DNA from: Bosea sp. BIWAKO-01
GTDB lineage: Bacteria; Pseudomonadota; Alphaproteobacteria; Rhizobiales; Beijerinckiaceae
DNA length: 64,000 nt
Assembly: GCF_001748145.1 (NCBI RefSeq)
Contig: NZ_BCQA01000001.1
Coordinates: 6,768,824-6,832,823, forward strand
Reading direction: 5' to 3'
In this document: in pieces, positions 43,682-51,783 of the stretch
Layout of the letters: every line of letters begins with the position of its first letter
Numbering within the stretch: the first letter of the stretch is position 1
Program-made: the position numbers and the translations under genes
The notes under the pieces: model-generated
Database searches by the model: none
What the model saw: the letters and a program-made list of their open reading frames with translations, nothing else
Told to the model about the DNA's origin: nothing

Positions 43682-44147
43682 TGCTGACCGAGCTCTGCCG
43701 CATTCTGCGTGAGCCCGGGGGCGGCGGCATCGTCAGAACGAATGAACCCGGCAGGGGCCTGCTGGCGGGGTTGGTGCGCCCTCAAATCCTGTTCTGGAGT
43801 GTCGCCTCCCCGCCTTTCGCATCGGCTGTTCGCCAAGCGCCACGTCTCCCGCGGCCGGACGGACAGCCCGCATCGCATCGGCGCGCACTGCGCCCCTAGT
43901 AGGAGCGCTGGGGCGAAAGGCCGGTTGCCGTCGTCGTTTTCGAGCCCGGCAGCGCCTCTTACAGCGACGAAGAGCTGGAGGTCATCGTTCATATCCTGAT
44001 GGGTGCGCGCGGCTATCTCAGCCGGCGCTATGCTTATGGCGAGAACGGCGTGAACCCCGTCCCCGAGCATGTCATCACGGCCTATGAAAGGCTGATGCGC
44101 TCAGGCCTGATCGCAGGGTAGGCCGCGAACGCCGCCGGCCGGCTGGA
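43682..44147. other. 466 bases without a recognisable intact gene
   Basis: A plus-strand frame from about 43903 to a stop at 44119-44121 reads RWGERPVAVVVFEPG, similar to the C-terminal region of acyl-CoA synthetases, and then GENGVNPVPEHVITAYERLM, but it has no start codon and is closed upstream by TAGTAG. The rest shows no conserved motif. It is probably the decayed 3' end of a plus-strand gene. Confidence 0.4.
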
Positions 44148-44213
44148 TCATCATGCCGTGTTTGCATCGGCTTTACCGAAAACCGCGATCCACTTTTCGG
44201 GCCGATGCTTTAG
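44148..44213. repeat. Shortened copy C of the intergenic repeat
   Basis: The right part of the element is present: CCGTGTTTGCATCGG (44156 on) through GCCGATGCTTTAG (ending 44213), with CCACTTTTCGGG conserved. GCATCGGC pairs with GCCGATGC and CCGAAA with TTTCGG exactly as in copy A. About 35 bases of the left part are missing. Its end supplies the TAA stop of the LysR gene 44210-45151. Confidence 0.75.
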
Positions 44214-45151
44214 GGCTGTCTGGATGGGCCGCTGCCCGGCCCGCGTCCTTCGTTTCCGGCCCTGGCCAGTTCCACCGCGCTGATCGAGCGGACGCAATGC
44301 GTCAGCCGGTCGAGCAGTCCCGCGGCCAGCCGCGTGCGCTGCCAGTACAGCGTGACGGAGATCGGCCGATGCGGCGGCAGTTGCACGAGGCGGCCGGCAT
44401 CGAGATGCGGCGTCGCCAGCAGCAGAGGCGTCATCGACCAGCCCAACCCGGCCAGCGTCATGTCCAGCATGCCCTGGGTCGAAGGTGTCCAATGGACGGG
44501 GGGAGAAACCGGCGTCCCCCAGGACAGCCGCACCCAGCGCGCCTGCAATTCGTCGCGACGGTCGAAGCGCAGCATCGGCGCTCCCTGAAGGCTCGCAGCA
44601 TCGACTCCGTCGGGGAAGAACCGGCTGATGAAGCCGGGACTGGCCGTCGCCACATAGTCGATGGCGCCGAGCGGATAGATCTTGCAGCCGGGAACGGGGG
44701 CGGGATCGGCCGTCACAGCCGCCAGGACCTCTCCCGTGCGCAGCCGCTCGGCCGTATGGGCCTCATCGTCCATGACGAGGTCGAGCATCGCACCGGTCTC
44801 GGCCGCGAACTGTGCCGCCGCCCGGGGAAACCAGGTGCTGACACTGTCGGCATTGACCGCGACCCTGACCGTGGTCGCGCCTGGCTCCTGAACCGCCAGT
44901 CCCGGCAGATCATGGACGACTTCGCTTTCGAGCAACCGAACCTGCTCGACATGGGCGCAGAGCTTGGCGCCGATCCCGGTCGGGCGACAGGGAACGCCGC
45001 GCGTCAGCAGGATCGCGCCGAGCCGCTCTTCGAGCCCTTTCACCCGCTGGGACACCGCCGATGGCGTGACCCCGAGCGCCATTGCGGCCTTCTCGAAGCT
45101 GCCCTCGCGGGCGACCGCGGCGACGGCCGCCAGGGACGCATAGTCCAGCAT
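44210..45151 (-). CDS. lysG: LysR-family regulator, LysG/ArgP-like
   Basis: 313 residues from ATG 45151 (MLDYASLAAVAAVAREGSF). The N-terminus with helix-turn-helix KAAMALGVTPSAVSQRVKGLEERLG is the form typical of LysG/ArgP (IciA), activators of arginine/lysine exporters. The effector domain begins VRVAVNADSVSTWFPRA, also an ArgP-type phrase. It is divergent from the LysE-type exporter gene at 45221, the standard lysG-lysE arrangement, and the 69-base region between them contains two overlapping dyads. It should activate the exporter when basic amino acids accumulate. Confidence 0.9.
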   Translation of the reverse strand: MLDYASLAAVAAVAREGSFEKAAMALGVTPSAVSQRVKGLEERLGAILLTRGVPCRPTGIGAKLCAHVEQVRLLESEVVHDLPGLAVQEPGATTVRVAVNADSVSTWFPRAAAQFAAETGAMLDLVMDDEAHTAERLRTGEVLAAVTADPAPVPGCKIYPLGAIDYVATASPGFISRFFPDGVDAASLQGAPMLRFDRRDELQARWVRLSWGTPVSPPVHWTPSTQGMLDMTLAGLGWSMTPLLLATPHLDAGRLVQLPPHRPISVTLYWQRTRLAAGLLDRLTHCVRSISAVELARAGNEGRGPGSGPSRQP

Positions 45152-45159
45152 TAGCCTAC

Positions 45160-45186
45160 CTAATTCATGATTAGCTTCTTTAGCTA
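45160..45186. promoter_or_regulatory. Two overlapping dyads in the lysG-lysE intergenic region
   Basis: CTAATTCATGATTAG (45160-45174) has perfect arms CTAAT/ATTAG, and TAGCTTCTTTAGCTA (45172-45186) has perfect arms TAGCT/AGCTA. Both have the T-N11-A spacing of LysR-type operators and lie midway between the divergent starts. They are the likely LysG binding sites. Confidence 0.6.
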
Positions 45187-45220
45187 GACTACATCCAAAG
45201 TCGCAGACATCAAGGCCGGC

Positions 45221-45859
45221 ATGACCAGCTTCCTCATGCCGTCCCTTTTGCCCGCCTTCACCAAGGGCTTTGCCCTTTCGGCCGGCCTGATCATGGCCAT
45301 TGGCGCCCAGAACATGTTCGTGCTGCGCCAGGGGCTCAAACGGGAGCATGTCTGGCCCATCGTGCTGTTCTGTGCTGCGGCCGACGCCGCACTGATCGTG
45401 GCGGGCGTCAGCGGCCTCGGCAGCGCGCTTGCTCTGGTTCCGGGTCTGTCGCTTGGTCTCAGCCTGGGGGGCGCGGCCTTCCTCAGCTGGTACGGCGTTT
45501 CCGCGCTCAGGCGGGCCGCAAACCCTTCCGTCCTCATCGTCGAGCAACAGGCGGGCATGACGCTCGGCACGGCGCTGGCCGGCACCGCCGCCTTCACCTT
45601 CCTCAACCCTCACGTCTATATCGATACGGTCATGCTCATGGGAGCCGTCGGGACGAGCCTTCCGCCGATCGAGCGGCCTCCGTTCATGGCCGGCGCGGCG
45701 ATTGCCAGTTTTGCCTGGTTCGCTTCGCTCGGCTTCGGCGCGCGCTTCCTCGCCCCGCTCCTGTCTCGACCCGCCTCCTGGCGCGTGCTCGACCTCGGCA
45801 TCGGCGCGATGATGCTGGCGCTCGCTGCAAGCCTGCTCCGCGACGCGCTGATCGCCTGA
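45221..45859 (+). CDS. lysE: LysE/ArgO-family basic amino acid exporter
   Basis: 212 residues with six hydrophobic segments. LysE/ArgO hallmarks are GFALSAGLIMAIGAQNMFVLRQGLKREHVWPIVLFCAAADA at the N-terminus and FTFLNPHVYIDTVMLMGAVGT in the middle. It exports L-lysine, L-arginine or toxic analogues such as canavanine across the inner membrane. The divergent LysG-like activator supports this. An upstream ATG at 45221 was used; an internal ATG six codons later is possible. Confidence 0.92.
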   Translation: MTSFLMPSLLPAFTKGFALSAGLIMAIGAQNMFVLRQGLKREHVWPIVLFCAAADAALIVAGVSGLGSALALVPGLSLGLSLGGAAFLSWYGVSALRRAANPSVLIVEQQAGMTLGTALAGTAAFTFLNPHVYIDTVMLMGAVGTSLPPIERPPFMAGAAIASFAWFASLGFGARFLAPLLSRPASWRVLDLGIGAMMLALAASLLRDALIA

Positions 45860-45887
45860 CCATAGCCAAGCTGCGCCCTCGCCAGCG

Positions 45888-46787
45888 TCAGGCCGCGTTC
45901 GGCTTCCAGTCGGCGACCGCGACGGCGAGTGTCGCCGCGGCCTCGACGACCGGCCGCGCCGGCATCGTCACATAGGATGCGGTGAAACTCATCGGGGTCG
46001 GAACCCAATCGCAGTTGAGGGCGACGAGTTCGCCGGATGCGACGAAGCGCTCGACCAGCGGCGACGGCAAGGTCGCGATGCCCAGCCCGTCCAGCGTCAT
46101 GTTCAGGCAGGCCGCCAGATTGCTCGACGAGACCGGGCGGCTGAGCCGGCTGCTGTTGCGCTTGAAGTAGTCGACGACCTCCGCATAGGGCCGCGTGTTC
46201 TTGGCATGGGTCAGGATCGGAAACCGGGCGAGGTCGTCGGCCCCGGCCGGATCGGGCAAGGCGGCGGCAAACCGGGGTGCGGCGACCCAGGGCAGCGCCA
46301 CCGTCCCCAGCGGCAGATTGGTGACAGAGAGGTCCGAGATCGGCCCGTTGAGGAACGCGATGTCGAGCGAGCCGTCGATGAGGTTGCGCTGGAGATTGAA
46401 GGTCAGGTCGACGCTGAGTTCGACCACGACCTCGGGGAAGCGCACGGCCATCTCGCGCAGGAAGCGATGGAGCCAGGTCTGGGCCACGGTTTCCGCCACG
46501 CCGAGCTTCAGGATGGATTGCCGGCTCGCCGCATCCCCCGCCTGAAGCAGCGCCTCGGTCGCCTCGAGCGCCCGGGCCGCGAGCGGCAGCACGCTCTTGC
46601 CTTGATCCGTCAGCACCACCGATCCCGCGTCGCGTTCGAACAGGCGCAGGTTCAGGACCGCTTCGAGCGCCGATATCCGCGCCGAGATATTCGGCTGCGT
46701 CGTGTTCATCTGTTCGGCGACGCGGCGGAAATTCCTGAGCGAGGCCAGCCGGACGAAGGTTTCGATCTGCTTGAGTGTGATCTGCAT
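45888..46787 (-). CDS. LysR-family regulator of the hydantoinase operon
   Basis: 299 residues from ATG 46787 (MQITLKQIETFVRLASLRNFRRVAEQ). The helix-turn-helix is NFRRVAEQMNTTQPNISARISALEAVLNLRLFER. The effector domain follows with LKLGVAETVAQTWLHRFLREM, and LPSPLVERFVASGELV near the end. It is divergent from the hyuA-like gene, with an inverted repeat in the shared promoter region, so it is the probable regulator of the hyuA-hyuB-SDR-oxidase operon. Its 3' end faces the lysE 3' end, 28 bases apart. Confidence 0.88.
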   Translation of the reverse strand: MQITLKQIETFVRLASLRNFRRVAEQMNTTQPNISARISALEAVLNLRLFERDAGSVVLTDQGKSVLPLAARALEATEALLQAGDAASRQSILKLGVAETVAQTWLHRFLREMAVRFPEVVVELSVDLTFNLQRNLIDGSLDIAFLNGPISDLSVTNLPLGTVALPWVAAPRFAAALPDPAGADDLARFPILTHAKNTRPYAEVVDYFKRNSSRLSRPVSSSNLAACLNMTLDGLGIATLPSPLVERFVASGELVALNCDWVPTPMSFTASYVTMPARPVVEAAATLAVAVADWKPNAA

Positions 46788-46840
46788 CGAGAACCCCGGT
46801 CTGCGCCGCCACGGAGCGCGCCACAGGATCAATATTCTCT

Positions 46841-46877
46841 ATCATCACGAGACAATCAAATAATTAGACGTGATCAT
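46841..46877. promoter_or_regulatory. Inverted repeat in the LysR-hyuA promoter region
   Basis: ATCATCACG (46841-46849) and CGTGATCAT (46869-46877) are inverted with one mismatch, around an AT-rich spacer (ACAATCAAATAATTAGA). The element lies 54 bases upstream of the LysR start and 77 bases upstream of the hyuA start, a normal position for a LysR operator. Confidence 0.5.
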
Positions 46878-46953
46878 CGATCGCGGCCATCTTTTCGCAG
46901 GTTCGGCTCTGCCCGCAGCGCCGGGCATCTCCTTGCACTGAAAGGCGGTTTCG

Positions 46954-49074
46954 ATGAGCGGTGCGGCATCATCCCAAGGCAATCTGGGCGCCGATATCGG
47001 CGGCACTTTCACGGATGTCGTGCTGGAGATCGGGGGCGAAAGTTACTCCGCCAAGGTGCTGACCACCTATGATGCGCCCGAGCGCGCCATTATCGAGGGG
47101 ATGCACCGGGTCTGCGCCAAGGCGGGCGTGACGCCTGCCGCGATCGGCCGGATCATCCACGGCACGACGCTTGCGACCAACGCCCTGATCGAACGCCGCG
47201 GCGCGAAGACGGCCCTGATCACGACCGAAGGTTTTCGCGACGTGATCGAGATGCGGACAGAAAGCCGGTTCGAGCAATACGACCTCAATCTGACGCTGCC
47301 CCAGCCCCTGCTGCCGCGCAACCGGCGCTATACGCTGCGCGAGCGCGTCGCTGCCAGCGGCAAGACGCTGATCCCGCTCCGGCGCGAGGATGTCGTGGCT
47401 CTGGCCGAGCAGATCTCGGAAGCAGGCTATGAGAGCGTCGCGGTCGGGCTGATCCACTCCTATCTCGACCCCAGCCATGAGCGACTGGTCCGCGAGGTGC
47501 TGCTGGAGCGGATGCCCGGTCTTGCGGTCTCGATCTCGTCGGAAGTCTCGCCGCAGATGCGCGAATACGAGCGCTTCAACACGGTGGTGGCCAATGCCTA
47601 TGTCAAACCGATGATGAAGCGCTATCTCGCCAGCCTGGCCGCGAAGCTGGCTGGCGAAGGCGCGGACTGCCCGATTTTCCTGATGCATTCCGGCGGCGGC
47701 ATCATGTCCCTCGAAGGGGCGGCCGAGTTTCCGGTTCGCCTCGTCGAATCCGGACCGGCCGGCGGCGCGATCTATGCCGCCGATGTCGCCGCACGCTTCG
47801 GCCTCGACCGGGTGCTGTCCTTCGACATGGGCGGGACGACTGCCAAGATCTGCCTGATCAAGAACCAGACGCCGAAGACCAGCCGGGTCTTCGAGGTGGC
47901 GCGGAGCTACCGCTTCAAGAAGGGCTCGGGCATGCCGATCTCGATCCCGGTGATCGACATGGTCGAGATCGGCGCCGGCGGCGGCTCGCTCGCCCAGGTC
48001 GATTCGATGCGCCAGATCCGCGTCGGCCCGGAGAGCGCCGGCTCGGAGCCCGGCCCCGCCTGCTATGGCCGCGGCGGCATGAGGCCCGCCGTGACCGATG
48101 CAGACCTCCTGCTCGGCAAGATCGATCCCGCCAATTTCGCCGGCGGCAGCATGGTGCTGGACGTCGCCGCCTCGCGCGGAGCCGTGACCGCTGCGATCGG
48201 CGACCGACTAGGGATGACCGGCGAGACGGCCGCTTTCGGCATCGTCGAGGTCGTCGACGAGAACATGGCCAATGCCGCCCGCGTCCACGCGGTCGAGAAT
48301 GGCGAGGATCTCTCCGGCTACACGATGATCGCCTTCGGCGGTGCGGCGCCGCTCCATGCCGGGCGGCTCTGCGAGAAGCTCGGCATCGCGCGCCTGCTGG
48401 TGCCGCCGGGAGCCGGTGTCGGCTCGGCCATCGGCTTCCTACGGGCGCCTTTCAGCTTCGAGGCGACGCGCAGCGTCTATATGCGCCTGGCCGATTTCGA
48501 CGCCTCGCTGGTGCGCGACCTGCTCGCGGAACTCGAAAGTGAGGCCACGAGTTTCGTCCGCTCCTGCGACGCGCAGGCGCCGCTCAGCGTCGAGACCAAG
48601 GTCCATATGCGCTATGTCGGCCAGGGCTGGGAGATCCCGATCGATGTCAGCCGCGCCCCGCCGACGATCGACGCCTATCGCGCGCTGTTCGAGGCCGAAT
48701 ACGCCAAGCTTTTCTCGAGGACCGTGCAGGGCCTCGACATCGAGATCACCGTCTGGGCCGTGAATGCGAGCACGGCGAAGGCGGTGCCCGCGCGGGCCGA
48801 AGGGCTCAGCGCCCTGGCGCCGCTGACGGCGACCGCGCAGCGCGAGATCTTCGATCCTGCGCTCGGCATTCGGGTGACGGCTGGTGTGTTCGCGCGCGCG
48901 GAGATCGCGATCGGCCGGATCGTGGCGGGCCCCTGCGCCATCGTCGAAGACGAAACCACGATCATCGTGCCCTCCGGCTGCGCGGCGACCTGCCGCTCGG
49001 ATGGTTGCATCGAAGTCTTCAAGCAGAGCGCCGACGCGGTGGAAGCCCGTCTCGCCGACATGATCGAGGCCTGA
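46954..49074 (+). CDS. hyuA: Hydantoinase/oxoprolinase family protein, subunit A (HyuA-like)
   Basis: 706 residues from ATG 46954, with AAAGGCGG upstream. N-methylhydantoinase A/5-oxoprolinase features are GADIGGTFTDVVLE (ATPase fold), HGTTLATNALIERRGAKTALITTEGFRDVIEM, the second ATP-binding stretch DMGGTTAKICLIK, and SAGSEPGPACYGRGG in the middle. These enzymes open five-membered cyclic amides (hydantoins, 5-oxoproline) or carboxylate ketones with ATP, as a complex with subunit B. It is cytoplasmic. The subunit B gene begins 1 base after the stop, so they are made together. Confidence 0.92.
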   Translation: MSGAASSQGNLGADIGGTFTDVVLEIGGESYSAKVLTTYDAPERAIIEGMHRVCAKAGVTPAAIGRIIHGTTLATNALIERRGAKTALITTEGFRDVIEMRTESRFEQYDLNLTLPQPLLPRNRRYTLRERVAASGKTLIPLRREDVVALAEQISEAGYESVAVGLIHSYLDPSHERLVREVLLERMPGLAVSISSEVSPQMREYERFNTVVANAYVKPMMKRYLASLAAKLAGEGADCPIFLMHSGGGIMSLEGAAEFPVRLVESGPAGGAIYAADVAARFGLDRVLSFDMGGTTAKICLIKNQTPKTSRVFEVARSYRFKKGSGMPISIPVIDMVEIGAGGGSLAQVDSMRQIRVGPESAGSEPGPACYGRGGMRPAVTDADLLLGKIDPANFAGGSMVLDVAASRGAVTAAIGDRLGMTGETAAFGIVEVVDENMANAARVHAVENGEDLSGYTMIAFGGAAPLHAGRLCEKLGIARLLVPPGAGVGSAIGFLRAPFSFEATRSVYMRLADFDASLVRDLLAELESEATSFVRSCDAQAPLSVETKVHMRYVGQGWEIPIDVSRAPPTIDAYRALFEAEYAKLFSRTVQGLDIEITVWAVNASTAKAVPARAEGLSALAPLTATAQREIFDPALGIRVTAGVFARAEIAIGRIVAGPCAIVEDETTIIVPSGCAATCRSDGCIEVFKQSADAVEARLADMIEA

Positions 49075-49075
49075 C

Positions 49076-50791
49076 ATGATGACGCTCTCCACCGTCTCGC
49101 TGCAGGTGATGTGGAACCGCCTGATCTCGATCGTCGAGGAGCAGGCCCAGGCCCTGATCCGCACGGCCTTCTCGACCTCGGTGCGCGAGGCCGGCGACCT
49201 CTCGGCCGGCGTCTACAACCGGGCCGGGCTGATGCTGGCCCAGGCCGTGACCGGCACGCCGGGCCATGTCAACGCGATGGCCGATGCGGTGGCGCATTTC
49301 ATCCGCGAGATCGGGCCCGGGAACATTCTCGAAGGCGATATCTACATCACCAACGACCCCTGGATGGGGACCGGGCACCTGCACGACATCACTGTCGTGA
49401 CGCCCTCCTTCTACAAGGGGCGACATGTCGGCTTCTTCGCCTGCACGGCCCATGTCGTCGATATCGGCGGGCGCGGCTTCGGCGCGGACGCCAACTCCGT
49501 CTATGAGGAAGGCCTCTATATCCCGATCATGAAATTCGCCGACCGGGGCAAGGTCGACCAGCCCTTCGTCAGGCTGGTGCGCGGCAATATCCGCGAGCCC
49601 GACCAGGTCGTCGGCGACATCTTCGCGCTGGCGACCTGCAACGATGTCGGCCATCGCCGACTGACCGGCATGCTCGACGAATTCGCCCTCGACGGGCTGG
49701 AGCAGGTCGGCGACTTCATCCTGGAGAACTCGCGCCGCGCCACGCTGGAGAAGATCGCGGCGCTCAAGCCGGGCGCAGCCGAGGGCGCCATGCTCAGCGA
49801 CGGCTTCGCCACGCCGATCGAACTCAAGGTCAAGGTCACGATCGGCGCCGACGAGGTTTGCGTCGATTTCGCTGGTTCGTCGGGCGTCGACCCCAAGGGC
49901 ATCAACTGCCCGATGGTCTATTCCAAGGCCTATGCCTGCTATGCCCTGAAATGCGCGATCGCGCCCGAAATCCCCAATAACGCAGCCTCGCTCGAGCCCT
50001 TCCGCATCACGGCTCCGGAGAACACCATCGTCAACGCGCTGCATCCCGCCCCCGTCGCGCTGCGCCATGTCATCGGCCATCTCATCCCCGACACGGTCTA
50101 TGATGCGCTCGACAAGCTCCTGCCCAGGACCGTTCCGGCCGAAGGCGCAGGGCCGCTCTGCAATTTCCAGGTCTCGCTGCGTCCGGCCTCGGAGGCCGCG
50201 CGTCTGTCCGGAGCGAGACGCGCCGAGGTCTTGATGTTCAATTGCGGCGGATCGGGCGCACGCCCGGCGCTCGACGGCATGAACACCACCGCCTTCCCCT
50301 CAGGCGTCATGACCATGCCGATCGAGGCAACCGAGCATGCCGGCCCGATCATCATCTGGCGCAAGGAATTGCGGCCCGATTCCGGCGGCGCCGGCCGCTT
50401 CCGCGGTGGGCTCGGCCAGTTCATGGAGGTCGGCGCCGTCGAGGGCCATGTCTTCGACATGTCCGCGATGTTCGACCGCGTGAAGCATCCGCCGCGCGGG
50501 CGCCTTGGCGGGGCCGATGGCGGCGCGACCGAAATCCGCCTCGACGACGGCACCGCCATGGCCGGCAAGGGGCGCCAGGCCGTTCCCGAGGGCCGCAAAG
50601 TCATGCTGTCGCTTCCCGGTGGCGCCGGCTACGGCCCGGCCGCCGAGCGCAGCCGCGACGCGGTGCTGCGCGACCTTGCGCTCGGCTATGTCTCGGCCGA
50701 GATGGCCAAGGCCGCATATGACGTCAGCGACGCCGAGATCGCGGCGGTCGAAGCCGGGCTGAAGCGCGGCGAACTGCCCTCCCCCGGATGA
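49076..50791 (+). CDS. hyuB: Hydantoinase/oxoprolinase family protein, subunit B (HyuB-like)
   Basis: 571 residues. HyuB signatures are EQAQALIRTAFSTSVREAGDLSAGVYNRAG, the NDPWMGTGHLHDITVVTP segment with conserved N-D-P and H residues, HVVDIGGRGFG, and the late GGLGQFMEVGAVEG and GRLGGADGG motifs. It forms the complex with HyuA for ATP-dependent hydrolysis of a cyclic amide or carboxylation of a ketone. The exact substrate is not readable. Downstream come an SDR and an FAD oxidase, which suggests a sugar-acid or amine-derived compound in the pathway. Confidence 0.92.
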   Translation: MMTLSTVSLQVMWNRLISIVEEQAQALIRTAFSTSVREAGDLSAGVYNRAGLMLAQAVTGTPGHVNAMADAVAHFIREIGPGNILEGDIYITNDPWMGTGHLHDITVVTPSFYKGRHVGFFACTAHVVDIGGRGFGADANSVYEEGLYIPIMKFADRGKVDQPFVRLVRGNIREPDQVVGDIFALATCNDVGHRRLTGMLDEFALDGLEQVGDFILENSRRATLEKIAALKPGAAEGAMLSDGFATPIELKVKVTIGADEVCVDFAGSSGVDPKGINCPMVYSKAYACYALKCAIAPEIPNNAASLEPFRITAPENTIVNALHPAPVALRHVIGHLIPDTVYDALDKLLPRTVPAEGAGPLCNFQVSLRPASEAARLSGARRAEVLMFNCGGSGARPALDGMNTTAFPSGVMTMPIEATEHAGPIIIWRKELRPDSGGAGRFRGGLGQFMEVGAVEGHVFDMSAMFDRVKHPPRGRLGGADGGATEIRLDDGTAMAGKGRQAVPEGRKVMLSLPGGAGYGPAAERSRDAVLRDLALGYVSAEMAKAAYDVSDAEIAAVEAGLKRGELPSPG

Positions 50792-50882
50792 TACCGTGCC
50801 ACGAGATCCGGAACGCCGATTCTCCCCATCGCCGCCGCGCTGGCCTGGTGCGGCGGTCAGCCTGTGACCACGCGAGGACCGC

Positions 50883-51698
50883 ATGCCCCATTACGACCGC
50901 ATCCTGATCACCGGCGCGGCCGGCCGCCTCGGCTCTCATCTTCGCACCGGGCTTGCGCATCTCGCCGGGACGATCCGTGTCGCCGATCGCGAGCCGCTCG
51001 GCCCGCTCGCGGCCCATGAGGAACAGGCGATCTTCGATCTCGCCGACATGGAAGCGACGATCGCAGCGACCGAGGGCTGCGATGCCATCGTCCATTTTGG
51101 CGGCGCGCCGACCGAGCGGGACTGGCAGACCATCCTCGATTCCAGTATCCGCGCCTCCTACCACATCTATGAGGGCGCCCGGAAACACGGGATCAAACGC
51201 GTCGTCTATGCCTCATCGGTCCATGCGATCGGCTTCCATGAGATCGGCGCGCAGATTTCGGTCGATGCACCGGTTCGGCCGGACTGCCTCTACGGCGTCG
51301 GCAAGACCTTCGTGGAGAGCCTGAGCCGGCTCTATTGGGACAAGTTCGGCATCGAGACGGCGTGCCTGCGCATCTTCTCGTCCTTCCCCGAGCCCGTCGA
51401 CCGGCGGATGCTGTGGTCCTATCTCTCCTTCGCCGATTGCGTGCGCCTCGTCGAAGCCTCGCTGACGGCGCCATTCGTCGGCCACACCATCTCCTTCGGC
51501 ACCTCGGACAACACGGTGAAGGCGGTCGACAACAGCGGCGCCAACCATCTCGGCTATCACCCGCAGGACAGCTCGGAGCCGTTTCGCGCCAAGGTCGAGG
51601 CGAATGCGCCGGCCCTTGACCCCAAGTCTCCGGCGGGCCGCTATCTCGGCGGCAAGTTCTGCGAGATGGGCCACCCCGACGACGAAGCGAAGGCCTGA
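50883..51698 (+). CDS. NAD-dependent SDR, uronate dehydrogenase-like
   Basis: 271 residues of the extended SDR/epimerase family. It has the NAD-binding motif ILITGAAGRLGSHLRTGL, the acidic cofactor residue in VADREPLGPL, the family phrases CDAIVHFGGAPTE and YASSVHAIGFHE, the catalytic YGVGK, and ETACLRIFSSFPEP. The overall pattern follows Agrobacterium uronate dehydrogenase, which oxidises glucuronate or galacturonate to the aldarolactone. The motif H-T-I/A-x-G-x-x in the active-site region is kept. It lies 91 bases after hyuB. A lactone made here could be opened by other enzymes; the link to the hydantoinase subunits is unexplained. Confidence 0.85.
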   Translation: MPHYDRILITGAAGRLGSHLRTGLAHLAGTIRVADREPLGPLAAHEEQAIFDLADMEATIAATEGCDAIVHFGGAPTERDWQTILDSSIRASYHIYEGARKHGIKRVVYASSVHAIGFHEIGAQISVDAPVRPDCLYGVGKTFVESLSRLYWDKFGIETACLRIFSSFPEPVDRRMLWSYLSFADCVRLVEASLTAPFVGHTISFGTSDNTVKAVDNSGANHLGYHPQDSSEPFRAKVEANAPALDPKSPAGRYLGGKFCEMGHPDDEAKA

Positions 51699-51783
51699 CA
51701 ACTCCGGGCGCCACCCTGCGCCCGCGCCGAGCGATTGCCTGCACCGGGCCATTCCCGGGACCTGACAGAACGGAGCCAATTCA

